Assembly (NCBI RefSeq): GCF_030269925.1
Contig: NC_085117.1
Coordinates: 6,324,731-6,388,730 of the forward strand
Source of the DNA: Bombyx mori
Lineage: Eukaryota > Arthropoda > Insecta > Lepidoptera > Bombycidae
DNA: 64,000 nucleotides
Direction: 5' to 3'
Part shown: positions 36,001-48,600 of the stretch, in pieces
Layout of the letters: each line of letters begins with the position of its first letter
Numbering within the stretch: position 1 is the first letter of the stretch
Position numbers and translations under genes: made by a program
Notes under the pieces: generated by a model
What the model was told of the DNA's origin: nothing
Seen by the model: only the letters and a program-made list of their open reading frames with translations
Database searches by the model: none

Positions 36001-38611
36001 GTGACCGTATACGCAGCTTAAATAAATATATAAAGTTTCGAGGCTGACCTCGGTAGGCCCGGGGGCAGCAACAGAAGCGGATACGCCGTGCCTGAACACA
36101 GCGCACCATGTCGTGTCGCACAAGCAGAGCAGGAAGACGTCCCTTTCTACCACTGGTCTCATTGAATCTACTGTAATTTTATTAGTATTCCAATTAGTTT
36201 GTGTGTTCATAATTAGTAAATCTGGAGATAATTGTAACGTTAAATTGGTTGAGACAGTCGGTCAAGGGGGGGTGGGACGCAACCTTCACTTCGAGCAGCC
36301 TCAGCAATAACTCCACATGCGTCTATTACACGTTTTCCTAACACAAATCACACAAGTGTGTGTATTGGAAGGAAAATTGGTGACTACCTCCAGATCTTCA
36401 AGAACAGCATCGCCCCCGACTTGATAACTGGGAGTACTCTTGTTCTTTTGGCTCAACGACTTTGGTGTATTACACTTATTTGAGTCATATGTGTGTTAAA
36501 ATCATACGGCATGTCCAAATCAGCCTTTAAGCTATACAATTGAGACTTAGACCTCATGTCTCAAGGAGGGTGACACCTTGCACATTGTGGTTTGGGTGAT
36601 TGGTAGACTATGAGTTTGTATCTATGGTCCTCCTCCTTGCGTCCCATTCCTCATTGCTGAGGGTTGTGACCACCCTTTTGTATCACCTTCGCACGCACGT
36701 ATCTATGATACAATAGAATAATTTATTGTTGACAGTACTTACACTCTAACTTCTGTAGTTTTGTTATAGTAGAATTGTTGAGGTAAAATGGCTGCAAGAG
36801 GATTCCGTTGTTTCCAGCTAACAATACTATATTGCTTTGTGGACACCACGAAAACCACGCACCACTGAAATTTAATGGAGAGAAATTTTGTAGTTTCAGG
36901 GTACAATGCTGATTCTGTATTTTTGTGAAATCAAATGAATCTTTATTAGGAAGTGTTGTAATATAAAATGTTAATACATATAAACGACACTCTTTTTCAC
37001 TGGTGGTAGGACCGCTTGTGAGTCCGCGCGGGTAGGTACCACCGCCCTGCCTATTTCTGCCGTGAAGCAGTGATGCGTTTCGGTTTGAAGGGCGGGGCAG
37101 CCGTTGTAACTATACTGAGATCTTAGAACTTATATCTCATGGTGGGTGGCGCATTTATATTGTAGATGTCCATGGGCTCCAGTAACCACTTAACATCAGG
37201 TGGGCTGTGAGCTCGTCCACCCATCAAGGCAATAAATAAAAAAAAAAAAAAAAAAAACACACACACACAAAAAAAAACGCGGACAATGCGGCTAATTGTT
37301 TATCGTGCTGCTTTGTGTTGTTGCACTATGGCGCAATTCAAGAAATCTTATTTTAAATCTACCCAGTAGTTTTTGTGGGTTGCACATACGACTGTAGATA
37401 GTGTATTGTGAATCCACACAAGTAGTTTCCTGGATGCAACTATTTGTGTCACAGTCTGCTAATGCATTTCAGTTTGCCCCCATGTTACAATGCATACTTT
37501 AACATGAATATGTGACTGTAGCCGGATGTTATGCTATTTTGGTTTAAAGAGCCAATTAAATTTCATATAGCTCTTTATCTAGATCTGCATGTCTACTGCT
37601 CTCCACCTAGAGACATTATGATTTTTTTATTACCATTATAGACATACAAAGTATATTACGATCCAACTGATAATAAATGGTGATCATTTCCCGTAGATGT
37701 TAATGATGTCTAGGCAGAACCAAGCCTCTGCTTACTGCTAGGGACCCTCCTCAAGCTTTACAGAAGAGCATGGCACTCAGAAAACACTGTAGGTTCGTTC
37801 TAAAGTCAGCTGCTGAGGCAAAAGGATCTTTAGAAATGTAGTGATGAAGAATATAATAGCTCTATATTATTATACAATTGAATTTTCAACTTACAAATGA
37901 AGATAATTAGTGGCACCTTAGTAGGAAAAATGCTTTACCTAAATGTGGTATTCTTCAAACTTTTCAATTGTTTTTTCTCAGGTAAAACTTGAAACAGCTC
38001 AATACCGTGATCAGTTATGAACGCAATTTCGTTTGCTTTAGGCCAAACAAAGCCTAATATTTTTGCGTTCTTCCATTTACAGCTGTGAGAGTACTCTACA
38101 TTAGTAGGTGACATGTCCTTGAAGTTCACGAATTCTACTGCAGCACTCTGACTCTCATGATTACGTTGTATCGCCAATATTTTCTGGTCGGGTGATAATT
38201 TAATTGATATTATGGGTCCTTTGTCTTCCATTTGGAAAGATGTACACTTTCTATCATCCATACTGTTTACGGTTACGCCTCCGATTCCACCCGAACGTAC
38301 TGTGAATACCTAAATAAAATTGTGATATTGTATTATAAAGTAGAACTCGAATGATATATAATACTGTCCTTAAATGTACCTTATATGGTACCAAGCTTAA
38401 CTTAAGTGAATCTGGGGATAATCTTTTAATTTTCCACGAACATTCTGGCTTAAATTTGTTACATTATTTTAAGAAAACATGATTTATTTACCTGTCCATT
38501 AGTGTCGTCAAAAAATACATTTGTCACAGGGCAGTCCGGGTCAAAACGTTTGGGCTGTTCGGTGAGAGTCAAGTAATATTCATCACTATCTTTCAAATTA
38601 AATCTGGCCAT
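27072..38611 (-). CDS. RMC1: RMC1 (C18orf8 / Bulli), regulator of the MON1-CCZ1 complex
   Basis: Twelve exons: 38611-38492, 38309-37939, 36864-36743, 36170-36049, 35230-35111, 34497-34365, 33828-33728, 32861-32704, 32133-31983, 30712-30470, 28079-27875 and 27127-27072. They join in one frame of 633 residues (human 657). RMC1 is the third subunit of the MON1-CCZ1 exchange factor, which activates Rab7 on late endosomes and autophagosomes. The N-terminus is a WD40-like propeller ('QVFTVRSGGIGGVTV', 'ITDHGIELFQVLPEK'). Further colinear matches are 'FAVNVVDDLVVVHHQ', 'WVVFQPDYIIDA', 'DSRPLACQLLSLHRLH' and 'RNDRLRGSPHF'. Intron 6 has U12-type signals. Exon 9's acceptor (after 'GGGACAG') was chosen by alignment; 'RKWADLEAARHTAGQ' follows exon 8. 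Exons 9-10 are extremely GC-rich. The introns are packed with repeats. Head-to-head with CC2D2A. Confidence 0.93.
28194..28630. mobile_element. MITE with about 45-bp inverted repeats, possibly Harbinger-like
   Basis: The left end 'GCCGCACACGGGCCACCGGC' runs to 'AAAACGCCGCCAC'. It is mirrored at the right by 'GGCGGCGTTTTGTGGTTATG' to 'GGCCCGAGTGCGGC'. Inside, a 17-codon 'MDSDEEG...' frame ends early. The superfamily is a guess; target duplications were not settled. In RMC1 intron 10. Confidence 0.65.
28921..29140 (+). mobile_element. Helitron-like non-autonomous element
   Basis: Starts 'CTATACTAATATTATAAAG', contains 'CTACTGGACCGATTTGAAAA' and ends 'GCGGGTCGCTAGT'. This is the commonest lepidopteran layout for these elements. 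Confidence 0.65.
29885..30118 (+). repeat. SINE family A copy, degraded
   Basis: Retains 'CTATTTCTGCCACGAAGCAG', 'TATGTCTCGAGATG', 'AACACTAGATGGG' and a closing A-run in family A order. Confidence 0.5.
30778..31011 (-). repeat. SINE family A copy
   Basis: 'GGGTGGACGAGCTCACAGCC' to 'AGAGGTCCTACCACCAC', without the T-run. It starts 66 bp upstream (transcript sense) of RMC1 exon 10. It carries a small internal duplication, with 'GGGTGGGTACCACCCACCC' at about 30963-30980 forming a palindrome. Confidence 0.85.
31062..31310 (+). mobile_element. Helitron-like element, twin of 4537-4786
   Basis: Starts 'CTATACTAATACATATAAAT', shares 'CATCCGATTGACTTGAAAC' with the earlier copy and ends 'GGGTACAGCTAGT'. 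Also intronic in a minus-strand gene. Confidence 0.65.
31650..31953 (+). repeat. SINE family B copy, near full length
   Basis: From 'GGTGCCTTTAGGTACCTCAA' through 'TTTCTCGCCGGATCTTCTCA' to 'TCAGCTTAGGTAGG' plus an A-run. Its tail lies 29 bp from the RMC1 exon 9 donor. Confidence 0.85.
32219..32440. mobile_element. hAT-type MITE, 222 bp, with perfect 8-bp duplication
   Basis: Ends 'CAGGGGTTCCCAAACTT' and 'CACTTTGGGAAAGGCTG' form a hAT-like inverted repeat. They are flanked by identical 8-mers CTCTAGAT at 32211-32218 and 32441-32448. The element is in RMC1 intron 8, about 86 bp upstream of the exon 9 acceptor. Confidence 0.85.
32449..32635 (-). repeat. SINE family A copy, degraded
   Basis: 'ATTAAGTGGTTATCGGAGCC' and 'GGGAACGCCTAACTGCTCGG' retain family A order with many changes. 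Confidence 0.45.
33071..33360 (+). mobile_element. Helitron-like element
   Basis: Starts 'CTATATTTATAAAAATGAAT', contains 'GAACGGCTGGACCGATTTGG' and ends 'GCCGGATCAGCTAGT'. In RMC1 intron 7. Confidence 0.6.
33450..33694 (-). repeat. SINE family A copy
   Basis: T-run, 'TTGCTTATGTGGGTGGACGA' to 'GGCCCTACCACCAGT'. It ends 33 bp from the RMC1 exon 7 donor. Confidence 0.85.
34672..34902 (-). repeat. SINE family A copy, diverged
   Basis: 'TAAGTGGTTACCAGAGCCCA' and 'CTGCTTCATGGCAGAAATAG' to 'CACCCTACCATCAGT'. In RMC1 intron 5. Confidence 0.7.
35444..35595 (-). repeat. SINE family C copy, longer form
   Basis: 'TTATTGTCCTTGTAGGTAGA' to 'GGCTGCCTACCGCTTAATAC' plus the extra 'TCGTTTGAAGAAGGACA' end that shorter copies lack. 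Confidence 0.8.
36999..37257 (+). repeat. SINE family A copy
   Basis: 'CTGGTGGTAGGACCGCTTGT' to 'GAGCTCGTCCACCCATC' with a long A-run, followed by a short CA microsatellite. In RMC1 intron 2. Confidence 0.85.
37622..37795 (-). repeat. SINE family C copy, degraded
   Basis: Follows family C order with many substitutions: 'TTTTTTATTACCATTATAGA', 'AGGCAGAACCAAGCCTCTGC', then 'CAGAAGAGCATGGCAC'. Confidence 0.45.
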
Positions 38612-38756
38612 GTTCTTATATTTTTATTTAAGAATATTAGTTAAAATAAAATGATAAACTATTTGTCATTGTTTTGGAAATTTGACCTCGACAGTTGACA
38701 CTATTATTCTCCTATCAAGGTGACAGACGACAGTGGTAATAGTAGTAGTTTTATTT

Positions 38757-39153
38757 TTTCAACTGGAAAGGCAAACGTGTCATATCATACAGCCTAATCT
38801 TTGATGTATATATTGTTTAAATTTAAATGAAAAATGATATTGTGAAATGAAACGAAGTTGATTCATATGGAACACAGCATATAATGAAATGAGATGAGAT
38901 GACACGATATGGGATGAAATATAATTTCAGTAAAATGGTGGTCATTTACTGAGATTTGTTCAGTGGACTTTTTGGAAAATCCCGTGAAGTTATGTCCAGT
39001 GGCTTTGTTTCATTTTCCCACATTTGTGCACTTTCACAGATATTAAACAGTTAATAAGCCACCGTTATTACACATTTAGCCCCGAGGAAACACTAAATAG
39101 ACAAAATAAAACAAATCACACAACTCTACTCCTCGCCTTCCCGCCAAAAAGTC
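38757..39153 (-). repeat. Family E repeat, copy 4 (between RMC1 and CC2D2A)
   Basis: Minus-strand reading starts 'TTTTTGGCGGGAAGGCGAGG' and ends 'GTTTGCCTTTCCAGTTG'. It ends about 146 bp from the RMC1 start and is oriented with RMC1. The 11-mer TCAAGGTGACA occurs on both sides (38715-38725 and 39156-39166), a possible target duplication. Confidence 0.85.
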
Positions 39154-39235
39154 CCTCAAGGTGACATTTCAATGCAAACTGTAGATTACACAAAATAAAA
39201 TTTAATTTTTATATTTATATTGGTTTAAAAAAATC

Positions 39236-39395
39236 AGCGGGCTATTCAGGGACACCGGCGCGGCGGCGCCGTCCTGGTGGCCCGACGGGCTGCCGTACCG
39301 TGACGGCTAACGTTTTTTTAGAGCCTCGCATCGCCGGGCATCCTTGGGGTGAGCTGCGTTTTGTCCGGCCCCCAGCCCGGTAAAAAAAGGTAGAA
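39236..39395 (+). mobile_element. GC-rich LINE 3'-end-like fragment
   Basis: A sharply GC-rich block in an AT-rich promoter region, ending 'CCCCCAGCCCGGT' followed by A-runs. This looks like the A-tailed 3' end of a non-LTR element truncated at its 5' side; the family was not identified. Confidence 0.4.
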
Positions 39396-39643
39396 AAAAA
39401 CTAAAAACAAGCTTACAAATATTTACTAGACAAACGATAGACAGCAATTGAAGCGATTTTGTTCTAAGTCATTACTACATTAGTACAAAAAAAATGGATC
39501 AATCTTTAGTTACCATGGCAACCATGAGTAACAGTAGGCGGCGAAACAAATAAGTGAGTTGTTTTTAAAGTCTTTGAGACAATTTTTACTCAAAGTAATC
39601 GAGGTTTAAATTTTTAAAATATTATTAAACTGATTTACTGGAA

Positions 39644-42600
39644 ATGACTGAAAATGTTGAACTGCAGACATTTCGAACCTGTTATGAGAGCCAGGATGAG
39701 ATTGAAGAGTACCATGAGATCAATGCAGTCGTTGATACTCAAAACATAGTGCAAAGTTCTAAAAAAGAAATAACTATAAACGAATATGATTTTTTTACCG
39801 AAACTGTGAAAATTAGCATCAAAGGTGTAAAAAAGAAAAAATCTAAGAAGAAAAATGATAAGGCTCAAATATTAGATGTTGTGAATGTGGAGATGGCATC
39901 CTTAACTGTTCCTGTTACTGAAAATACTATAAAGATAGTGAGTTTTGATGAAATGCAGCTAAATAGAGTAATTAAGAAAAGTTCTCCTCTTTTTAGGAGA
40001 TTTTTAAGACGATTTACTGTTGATGCTGAGCACGGGTGAGTATTTCACATTGAGCATTAGGAGTACTGTCAGTCTTGCGGTTTAAGAATTGTTATTCTAA
40101 TAATTTTTTCTAATAAATTCTTATCCGAGAAATTCGATGAGTGATTTATCAAGTTCAAATGAGCCTTAAGGAATATTGTATGAGCTGTGAGGACGCTGGC
40201 TGTATTCTGGGCATTAGTTTGGCATCAGTAACTATTTTCTTAAACTTACACTTACTTAGACTTATTTAAACTTACTTAGATAGTTCACTCACCTGTGTGC
40301 TTAGTGCAAGTTTCTTAACGTTCTCGATAGCGTAAAAGTTAAATCAAATTTGTATGCAGTTGGAACAGCGCCCCTAGCGTCAAACGTAGGTAGCCGTTCC
40401 AACTCCATCCAAACTTAAGTTCACTTTTACGCCATCGAGTATTTAAAAAACTAGCACTAAACACACTGTCTTCAACTGCATTACAAAAGGACAGCTTAAT
40501 AAAATTATCTAAGGGCTGTACCACAAGTTGTTTCCTTTTGTCTTTACATTTATATAGCTTTTGAAAATCCCTACAGACGGGGCCAGAAAGCGGAAGTACT
40601 AAAATTTACTCCGATGTTTCCGAAAATCTTGGAGAACGCCGTTACACCACCGAAAACTGAACCACTCGCTCATTATGTTAATCCTGTTGTGTTTAATGAT
40701 CTACTATCAAGTTATACTGGTCACGAAGATATTGTAACTGAAACTTTTCTAAACATAACTTTAGAAAACCTTAAATTTGAAAATCACTATCTTTTCTCAC
40801 TTGAAAATCTTTTAAGTACGAAAATAACTGAACTTTTTGAGAGCTACGAAATAATTAAAAAGAAATTGTATAATTTGGATAGAGAGATAAAAATTAGTAG
40901 GGACACGAAAGATAATCTCAAAAAAGACTTATTATCAGCTAGCTCTAACAATCAGATGAATGTAAGATTTGAACCGACACTTAGAAAATATACAGAAAAG
41001 TTTTTTCAGTTTAAAAAACAATACAAAGAGACTTTATTATTAGAAAAAGAGATGTTTGATAAACTAATAACTTTGTGGATCGATATTGAATCAATACGGG
41101 CGAAATTGAAACGTATTAAAACACCTGTAATTTTAGTATTGAATGAGAAAAATGAAAATGAATTAAAAGAAAAATGGATGGAAGTTTTCAATCAGGAATA
41201 CTCAGATTATTTAGATAAGATTGAATTTGATTACGTAGGTAAATACCTTCAGTATAAAACAGCAAAGAGTACAGGGGATGGCGTGGAAATTCGGAAGCCA
41301 AAATTGGAAATTGATGAAGATTTAATTAAGGCAGAGGTAGAGGGTTTTGTCAATGATGCAATTGAAGGGAAAAGGTTTGATTGTACTCTAGTGATAGATA
41401 ATGGCATTGTGGGAAAAGGAATGAAATCAGTAGATAAAAAACCTGAGGTGGGGACTGAACTCGTTTATATTTTCGAAATTTACATTGACGATATATACGT
41501 TTGTGAGTCGGAACAATATCACACGAAAAGTTTTTCAGTAGATTTTAAGGAATCTTTCACCATACAAATTTTAAAACATAATCAGGCTTTAAAAATAATA
41601 TTGCTAGAGAACGACGAACGATTTTCAGTTTTTAAACTAAATTTGAATGAAATAAAAGCTTATGCTACTGAATCAACAAGAATTAAATTTAAATATGATT
41701 GTGATATCAAACCTAATAGCAGATACATAGGGAGCGGAAACAGCATCAAAGAAATAACCAAAGTTCATGATGTGAGGTTGAAAAGCGGTCATTTATTCGA
41801 CAGAGAAGTTGTTAGTACATGCACGGTCGGCTTGAGAATAACGTCGAAAGATCCAAACGTTGACAATGAAGCTGATGTGATAAAATCTTCAATGGCCACA
41901 GGAAGGCAAATACAAAGATTGCTACACGGAATAGACGAACCGAATTTAAGTTTGTTACTTGATTTGATAAATAAAGTATACGAACAGGATATTGGTCAAG
42001 ACGAAGCTATGATAATGACACTAAAGCAATTGTGCAAAGAAAGGGTGCCTTTAAATAATAACTTTGGAGTAGACCTCGACGCTGCAGAATATACAAGACT
42101 TAAGCTATTGCGTTTGCGTAACGGAAGGGGCGCTGGCTCCCTGCGCGATATGGCGGTCCCCTTGCACGCCAGTCAGATAACCACAGAACAGTTGGAATAC
42201 CTAAATAATTCCGACACTAATGATTTAGGCGTAGAGTATTTTAGAAGCAAGCGGCCTGATATGGATCCTATAGAACTAAAACGGTACACGGGAGTCAAGT
42301 ATATCGAACGACTTAACAGTGATATGCTCCGCGAATTGAACGAGCGCTTGCTCAAGAAGACTTACAGGGATGTGGTTAGGGATTACAGCTACGGAGGCTG
42401 GAGGTGAACACCACACTCTTTGAGCTTTTACTTATTGATATTCATCTGCTTTATACTTGTATACCATATGCTGCTTTCATTTTGGCAGAAGTTTCTTCTC
42501 AATCAATTCTCAATGGACGTCTTTGCCTCCTTCTGGGACTGCGTCAACGCAACAGCTCCTCAGAGAGTCTATAGGCCGAGAGCAGGACATATTAGTGACC

Positions 42601-45600
42601 GTCGTGAAGGCTCACAACTTGTTGGACAGGTGCCCCGAAATGTTGGAGGAAAACGAGTGCGAGGATAGGATTGCTGGTAAGGCAGAAATTTACAATTTGA
42701 TGTTGAGAGTAAATTTGCAGCAAGAATGTCTCAGTTATCGTTTGAGATGATTCCGTTTTCTTTTTTACCTTCGATCCTCCAGTACATAGCATTAGAGTTT
42801 GTCCCTGGCATTCATGAGCGATCACCACCACTCACTATTAGGTGGGCCGTATATTCTCCTGCTTCCAAATGTAATAAATGATAGCAACTTTACACCAAGA
42901 GAACAGAGACGGTCTTAGTCAAACATTAGTATTTAATTCTCGATATTATCATAAATCAAATTGCATTTATAGTTGGTATTCTAGGATTCAATCGAGCGAG
43001 GGAGATGCATGCATTAGGTATGCATACATACATGCAGTACCTAATTACGCAAATTAAAATTTTGCGAGTTTTTTTGATTACTCGATGTGTTACTTCACCG
43101 TGGAAGTCAATCGTGAACATTTGTGAAATTATTTTACTATAGTTATCGATCACATACGGCAAAAATTGTTAAGGGAATTGCTGACAATTAAATTTTAGGA
43201 ATTTATTTTCGATATCCAACACAGAGAATCACTCGTTTGCTTCCCCGATTACATGAGATAGCTAATTCGATCAGAGTACAGCCTAGAGCATATAAATCAC
43301 CCTAGTATCTGTGAAGCTTAATCCATACACAAGTTTGAGTTTCTCGCCGGATCTTATCAGCGGGTCGCGGTTCCGATACGATAGTAGATACAGTCGCGAA
43401 GCAGCTGCTCTTGAGTTGTTAGGTCTCTTTCGGAGGCGTTCGAGCAGCTGTTAGCAAACCCCACCTCTCCTGGCTAAGCCCGTGGTCGCCTGCCTGTCTT
43501 GGTGAAGCTAGAACGACCTCAGCACTACCAGCAATCCCTTCCTCTTAAAAAAAAGTATACGAATGTACTCTTAATTAAAATAATTCACGAGATCATCAAT
43601 TTGGAAGCAACAAATTTCTCTACAAGATTTAAAAATTTTAACTCCAATTTCTGTTGAACCTAAAAGGAAATATTGGTCTTATTTCCAATTGCTTTTGTCA
43701 GCGAATATTTCTTTTCAGGGTTAAAAGTCAGACCACTCAGGCCTTTTGTGCGGGTAGAGTACCACGGTGCTTGTGCTCAAACCGCGACCGCCATCGGCTG
43801 TCACCCCACATGGAACCAGACTCTGAAGATCAACACTAAGTAAGCACATTACTTGGCTCACAGGCTTACTGAGAAATGAATCAGTGCTTGGTAGCGAGGT
43901 TGGACCTAGTTTGAACCCGTCCGCGTACGTCCTACCATCTTACTGAACTCTCGTCACGGTCTGAGTCCCTGCACTCCTTATGTGGTATGTAACTGACATC
44001 CCGACCTTACGTCTCGCGGTGACTGGTGACATTTACGTTGTGATGTAATGTAAATACCCCGGTAACCAGTTGACACCGGATGAGCCCTGAAATGCATCCT
44101 ACTAGAGCAATAAAAATGTGGGTATACAAAAGAGTGTGCATGACACTACATATTAATATTTTTTCCGAGGTCTGCAGCAGTAACGACTTCATCACGTTCC
44201 AGACTGTCTCCGCTCTCGTGTGTGCATGTCAACATTTATGACCAGTACAAAACGTATGTGCCGGACACTCTATCAGCCGGGGACGCGGGTAAAACGGTTC
44301 GTTACAGAATACACGACAGGTGGCTTGGAACTTTGGAAGTGCCCCTCTACGCCGTGTTGGCTATGGGCTCGGTGAGTACTTGATTGGTGGTAGTTACTAC
44401 ACAAAATGCTATATTATTTTCATAGGTGATTTTTCTCTTTAATTTACTTACACAATACCTTACTTTAAAAACCTAATTATGCCTATATTTAGCAGTAAAT
44501 ATTTTGCCTGTATGGATCATATTGGCTGGTGTTGAATGCCGGCGATGGTTCGTTATATTGAAAATGTCACCGTTACCACTGATGCGATGAGGTCCATTTT
44601 GTTTATGGATATCTATGCGTTGTGGATGGACCTATGTACAAATTAATGTGTAATTCCAGGTTGAAACTTGGTCACAAGAGTAATTAAATAAAACAATGTA
44701 AAGCAATTGTTACAGCGAAGAGTCACACCTCTCTTGTGTTTTCCCGTCGTGATGACGTTTGCCCTAGAAAGCGCGCACGTACTTGAGCTTCAGTAATAAG
44801 CTGTATGTCCGTTTTGCAGCTGCGAGGTACATTCAGAATAACAACGCCACCCGTGGTATTCGGATACGAACCTTTGGAAACAAAAGAGGTGTCGCTAATG
44901 TCAACATTAAGTCAACTATTGAAAAAGGAAGTTTCCTTCATCACTTTGAACATTACGAGCAGTCTGTTTCATTTGGGCGGTTCACATGTCTACAATCAAC
45001 CAACGCCCAACATGGACACCGATCGTTTGATCAAACATTTGAACCAATTCGTTACAGACTACAGTAACGATTTCCCTTCACGTCACTTGTCACTGACACT
45101 AATTAACAGTATGGGTGTCAACATTTGCAGCACGCAGTTTTTACGAAGCATCCCTCTGCCAGATCTAGATTGTTTCCCTAAAAATCCAAAGAATTGCGAA
45201 TCAGCCGTTTCTAAGTCTTCAGGCCTATCCCAAAGCTCTTCTAGGAGTAGCGGGAGAAAGAAGGAAGTAGAAGTTGAAGAGGGTTCTATGTATAGCGGGG
45301 CAGCCAGTTGGAGAAATGTGAATGATGTCACAAAATTAGTCTGTGTTTGTATGAGATTTGTGTCGCTCATTCCATGTTATGACGTCACAGAAGCGCATGC
45401 TATCACACTGACGGGACCGGTAAATAATGTTACTTATTATGAAGTGGTAAACGTGATGTTGGATACATGGCACTGAGACGTGGTCGCTCACAGTGGGCTT
45501 CATCAGAAGGCTTAAGGTCACCTAAACTACAATGGAGAGGACTATGCTCCGAGTTTCCCTGTGAGATCAAATCAGGAATGAAGATATTCGCAGGAAGACT

Positions 45601-48600
45601 ATGGTAACCGGGTCATAGCTTAAAGGATTACGACGTTAAAGTGGCAGTAGGCAGGGCACATTGCTCGTAGAGTAAATGTGCGCTGTGGTCGAAAAGTTCT
45701 TAAGTGGTGACTGTGCACCGGAAGACGTAACGTGGGTAAACCTCTCATAAGGCGGACAGACGACCTGTTGAAAGGCCCCTGGTTGCAGGCTGCGGAGGAC
45801 CGGACGTTACGGCGAGGCTTGGGGGAGGCCTATGTCCAACGGTGGACGTTTGTGGGCTGAAAGATAAAGAAATAAGTGGTCTTGAGCTCAACAACCCAGA
45901 TTGACACGTTGGGGGTCTCGTAACGAGTACCAGGACATACCAGCACGTTCACGGGTGCGCCACTTACACACTATTTTAAAATATTGCAGTATTATTGACT
46001 AACAGAAATGTTGCATTACTGGATTTAGTTACTCTATTTATTTATGGTTTTAGTTTAGTTATTGCATTTTCAGGAACTGCTAAAGATGCTATACGGCACC
46101 CAACTTGACCACTCCATCCTGTTGGCCAGTTATTTTCTTCACTTAAACATAAAATATTGGGTCGCGATCGGCTTTGGACTCCCGAGAGGCTCGAGCAGCT
46201 ACGTTTTAATTCAATATGACGTAAAGACCAAAAGAATAGTTCAGAGGGACGACGTTTTGAAAAGTGGATTTTTTGTTAAGAACGAATACGTTCTGTACGC
46301 GTGTGACGCCGCCTGCGGACACGCCTGGGACGTCAGAGACGACGCCTGTCCCATGAAGACCGTCCAATACGTCTTTGACGATCGCAACGTAAGTTACGTC
46401 AGGGCGAGGGTCGGAGTGGGGGGTGAACACGGACCACCTCCGGATGTACTAGACGTAAAAAAAAGAAAAAGGGCGCTTTTTGGCCCACGAGATTTTCAAA
46501 ACGAAATACTCAAGGGCCTCTCTTTACTTGGGTGAATCTCAAGCTCGACACATAATGTACCATGTTCTTAGCCAATCTTATTTATATTTTTAATCGATTT
46601 CATTCAGTTTCTTTGGTAATCATATTTCAAACCTTTTTTTGTTGACAGATATGGGTCAACGTTCAGTCGTCTCAGGACTGTGAGAACGTGTCCTTTAATT
46701 TTTTTAAATCGTCCGACTGGCGACCGGTGAGCTTTGTCTTTTTTATTAACTATCTGGGAATGATACAGTGAAGATATGGGACCGAAACTATTATTTTAAA
46801 CCAAATATTTTTTGTTCCACGTCGTTGCTTCACAAAGTTTGATTATAGGGCGTCAATTTGTACTAACCCTTCCGCTCTGCGGGGGACGGGGCGCTCTATT
46901 GGCTCACTCACTACAGAGTTACCTACAGAAACTTTTGGATAATTGATAAAAACATTCGGTATAGATATAGCCCATAGATACCGCTCACTGAATTTATCTC
47001 CGGATCTTCTCAATAGGTCGCGATTCCGATCCGGTGATAGATTCTGTGAGGCATATCTCTTGCTAGAACTAGTGTTAACTAATTTACTCAGGTTGAGCCC
47101 GTGAGCTCATCTACCCCTCGGGGCGTAGCTGGAATAGCCTAACACCAAATAGGAAGAGAAAAAAAGAAAAAGAAACGATGCATCAAATCACCGAACTTAA
47201 TAAATTAATCCCGTATGAAGGGAAAACTAGTTTATACTTTGCATTTTTTATAAAATTTGTAGGTTTTTGACAAAAGCACATTTCCAATAACCTCACCCAG
47301 AGGGAACGACTCGGGCTTGTACACAGTGCCGCCCGACGTCGACAACATCACTAATATTTTGGAAACGAAAATCAAAGCAAAGGTGCAAAAGTGGAGATCG
47401 CATTCCAAGACCATCTGGAACCGGTAAGTGCGGCCCGCCAGGCTGGACTGTCTGTACTGACAATGTCAAGGTGTACTGGCTAGTGAACAAGTTATGCACC
47501 TTATATGATGTCAAATGTAGACGTTGGTCGGACCAGGCGTCCGGCCCTCAAAACGCCTAAGGCCCTTCATCAGACCGATGATCGTAGCAAGTGGAAAGAG
47601 CTCAACGTGCAACCTAATCCATGCATCAGCCCGCCAAGTTTCTCGTCGGATATTCTCAGCGGGTCGCGATTCCGATCCGGTAGAATATTCATTCGCGAAG
47701 CAGCTGCTCTTGAGTTGTTAAATCACCTTCAGAAGCGCTTGGGCAGCTGTTAGCTAATCCCACCCCTCCTGACTGAGCTCTTGTTCGCCGAATCATAAAA
47801 AAACATAAGACGCACTAGTCCAGCGACTCAACTTTTTTCCACTACGCACTAACATACTCTACAAATTCGCTACACCTTTACTAAATTACATGTACATTTT
47901 TTTGTTAATTAAATTGAAGTTATTTTTATTAAACTATACGTCATTAATGGATGAAATGTAATTGTACAGTTAACATCTTTTTTTTATTTTATTATTGCTT
48001 AGATGGGTGGACGAGCTCACAGCCCACCTGGTGTTAAGTGGTTACTGGACCCAATAGACATCCACAACGTAAATGCGCCACCCACCTTGAGATATAAGTT
48101 CTAAGGTCTCAGTATAGTTACAACGGCTGCCCCACCCTTCAAACCGAAACGCATTACTGCTTTACGGCAGAAATAGGCAGGGCGGTGGTACCCACCCGCG
48201 CGGACTCACAAGAGGTCCTACCACCAGTAGAAACCTACCACCATCTAGTAAATAGTTATATATTTACTCAATAGACTCAATGTCAATTCGAAAGGTACTG
48301 TAGCAGTATTCTACGCGACATGTTGCCTCATATGGAGTATTGGGCGCTCAATCCCACTGACGACAAGCCGGGCCCGAGTCAAAAGCTCAGACAATTCATG
48401 CTCACTTACAAGGTTGGTTTGGTTTGTTTTACTTCAAATTTAGGGTAATCCGGTAAATTTTAGCGTTTATTTCGTTTTGAACTCTCACGGGTTGGTTCCC
48501 TTATACAAATGAATAACCACACCCAACCAACTAGCCCCACACTATAGGAATCACCAACTGATGTATTTTTTTTTATTGCTACATGGGTGGACGAGCTCAC

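Noticed and set aside
36360..36440. A possible RMC1 exon between exons 3 and 4 ('LEDLE'-like frame with AG and GT nearby)
   Set aside because: Exon 3 joins exon 4 (36170) directly in the right phase and matches the family. Adding this piece breaks the alignment.
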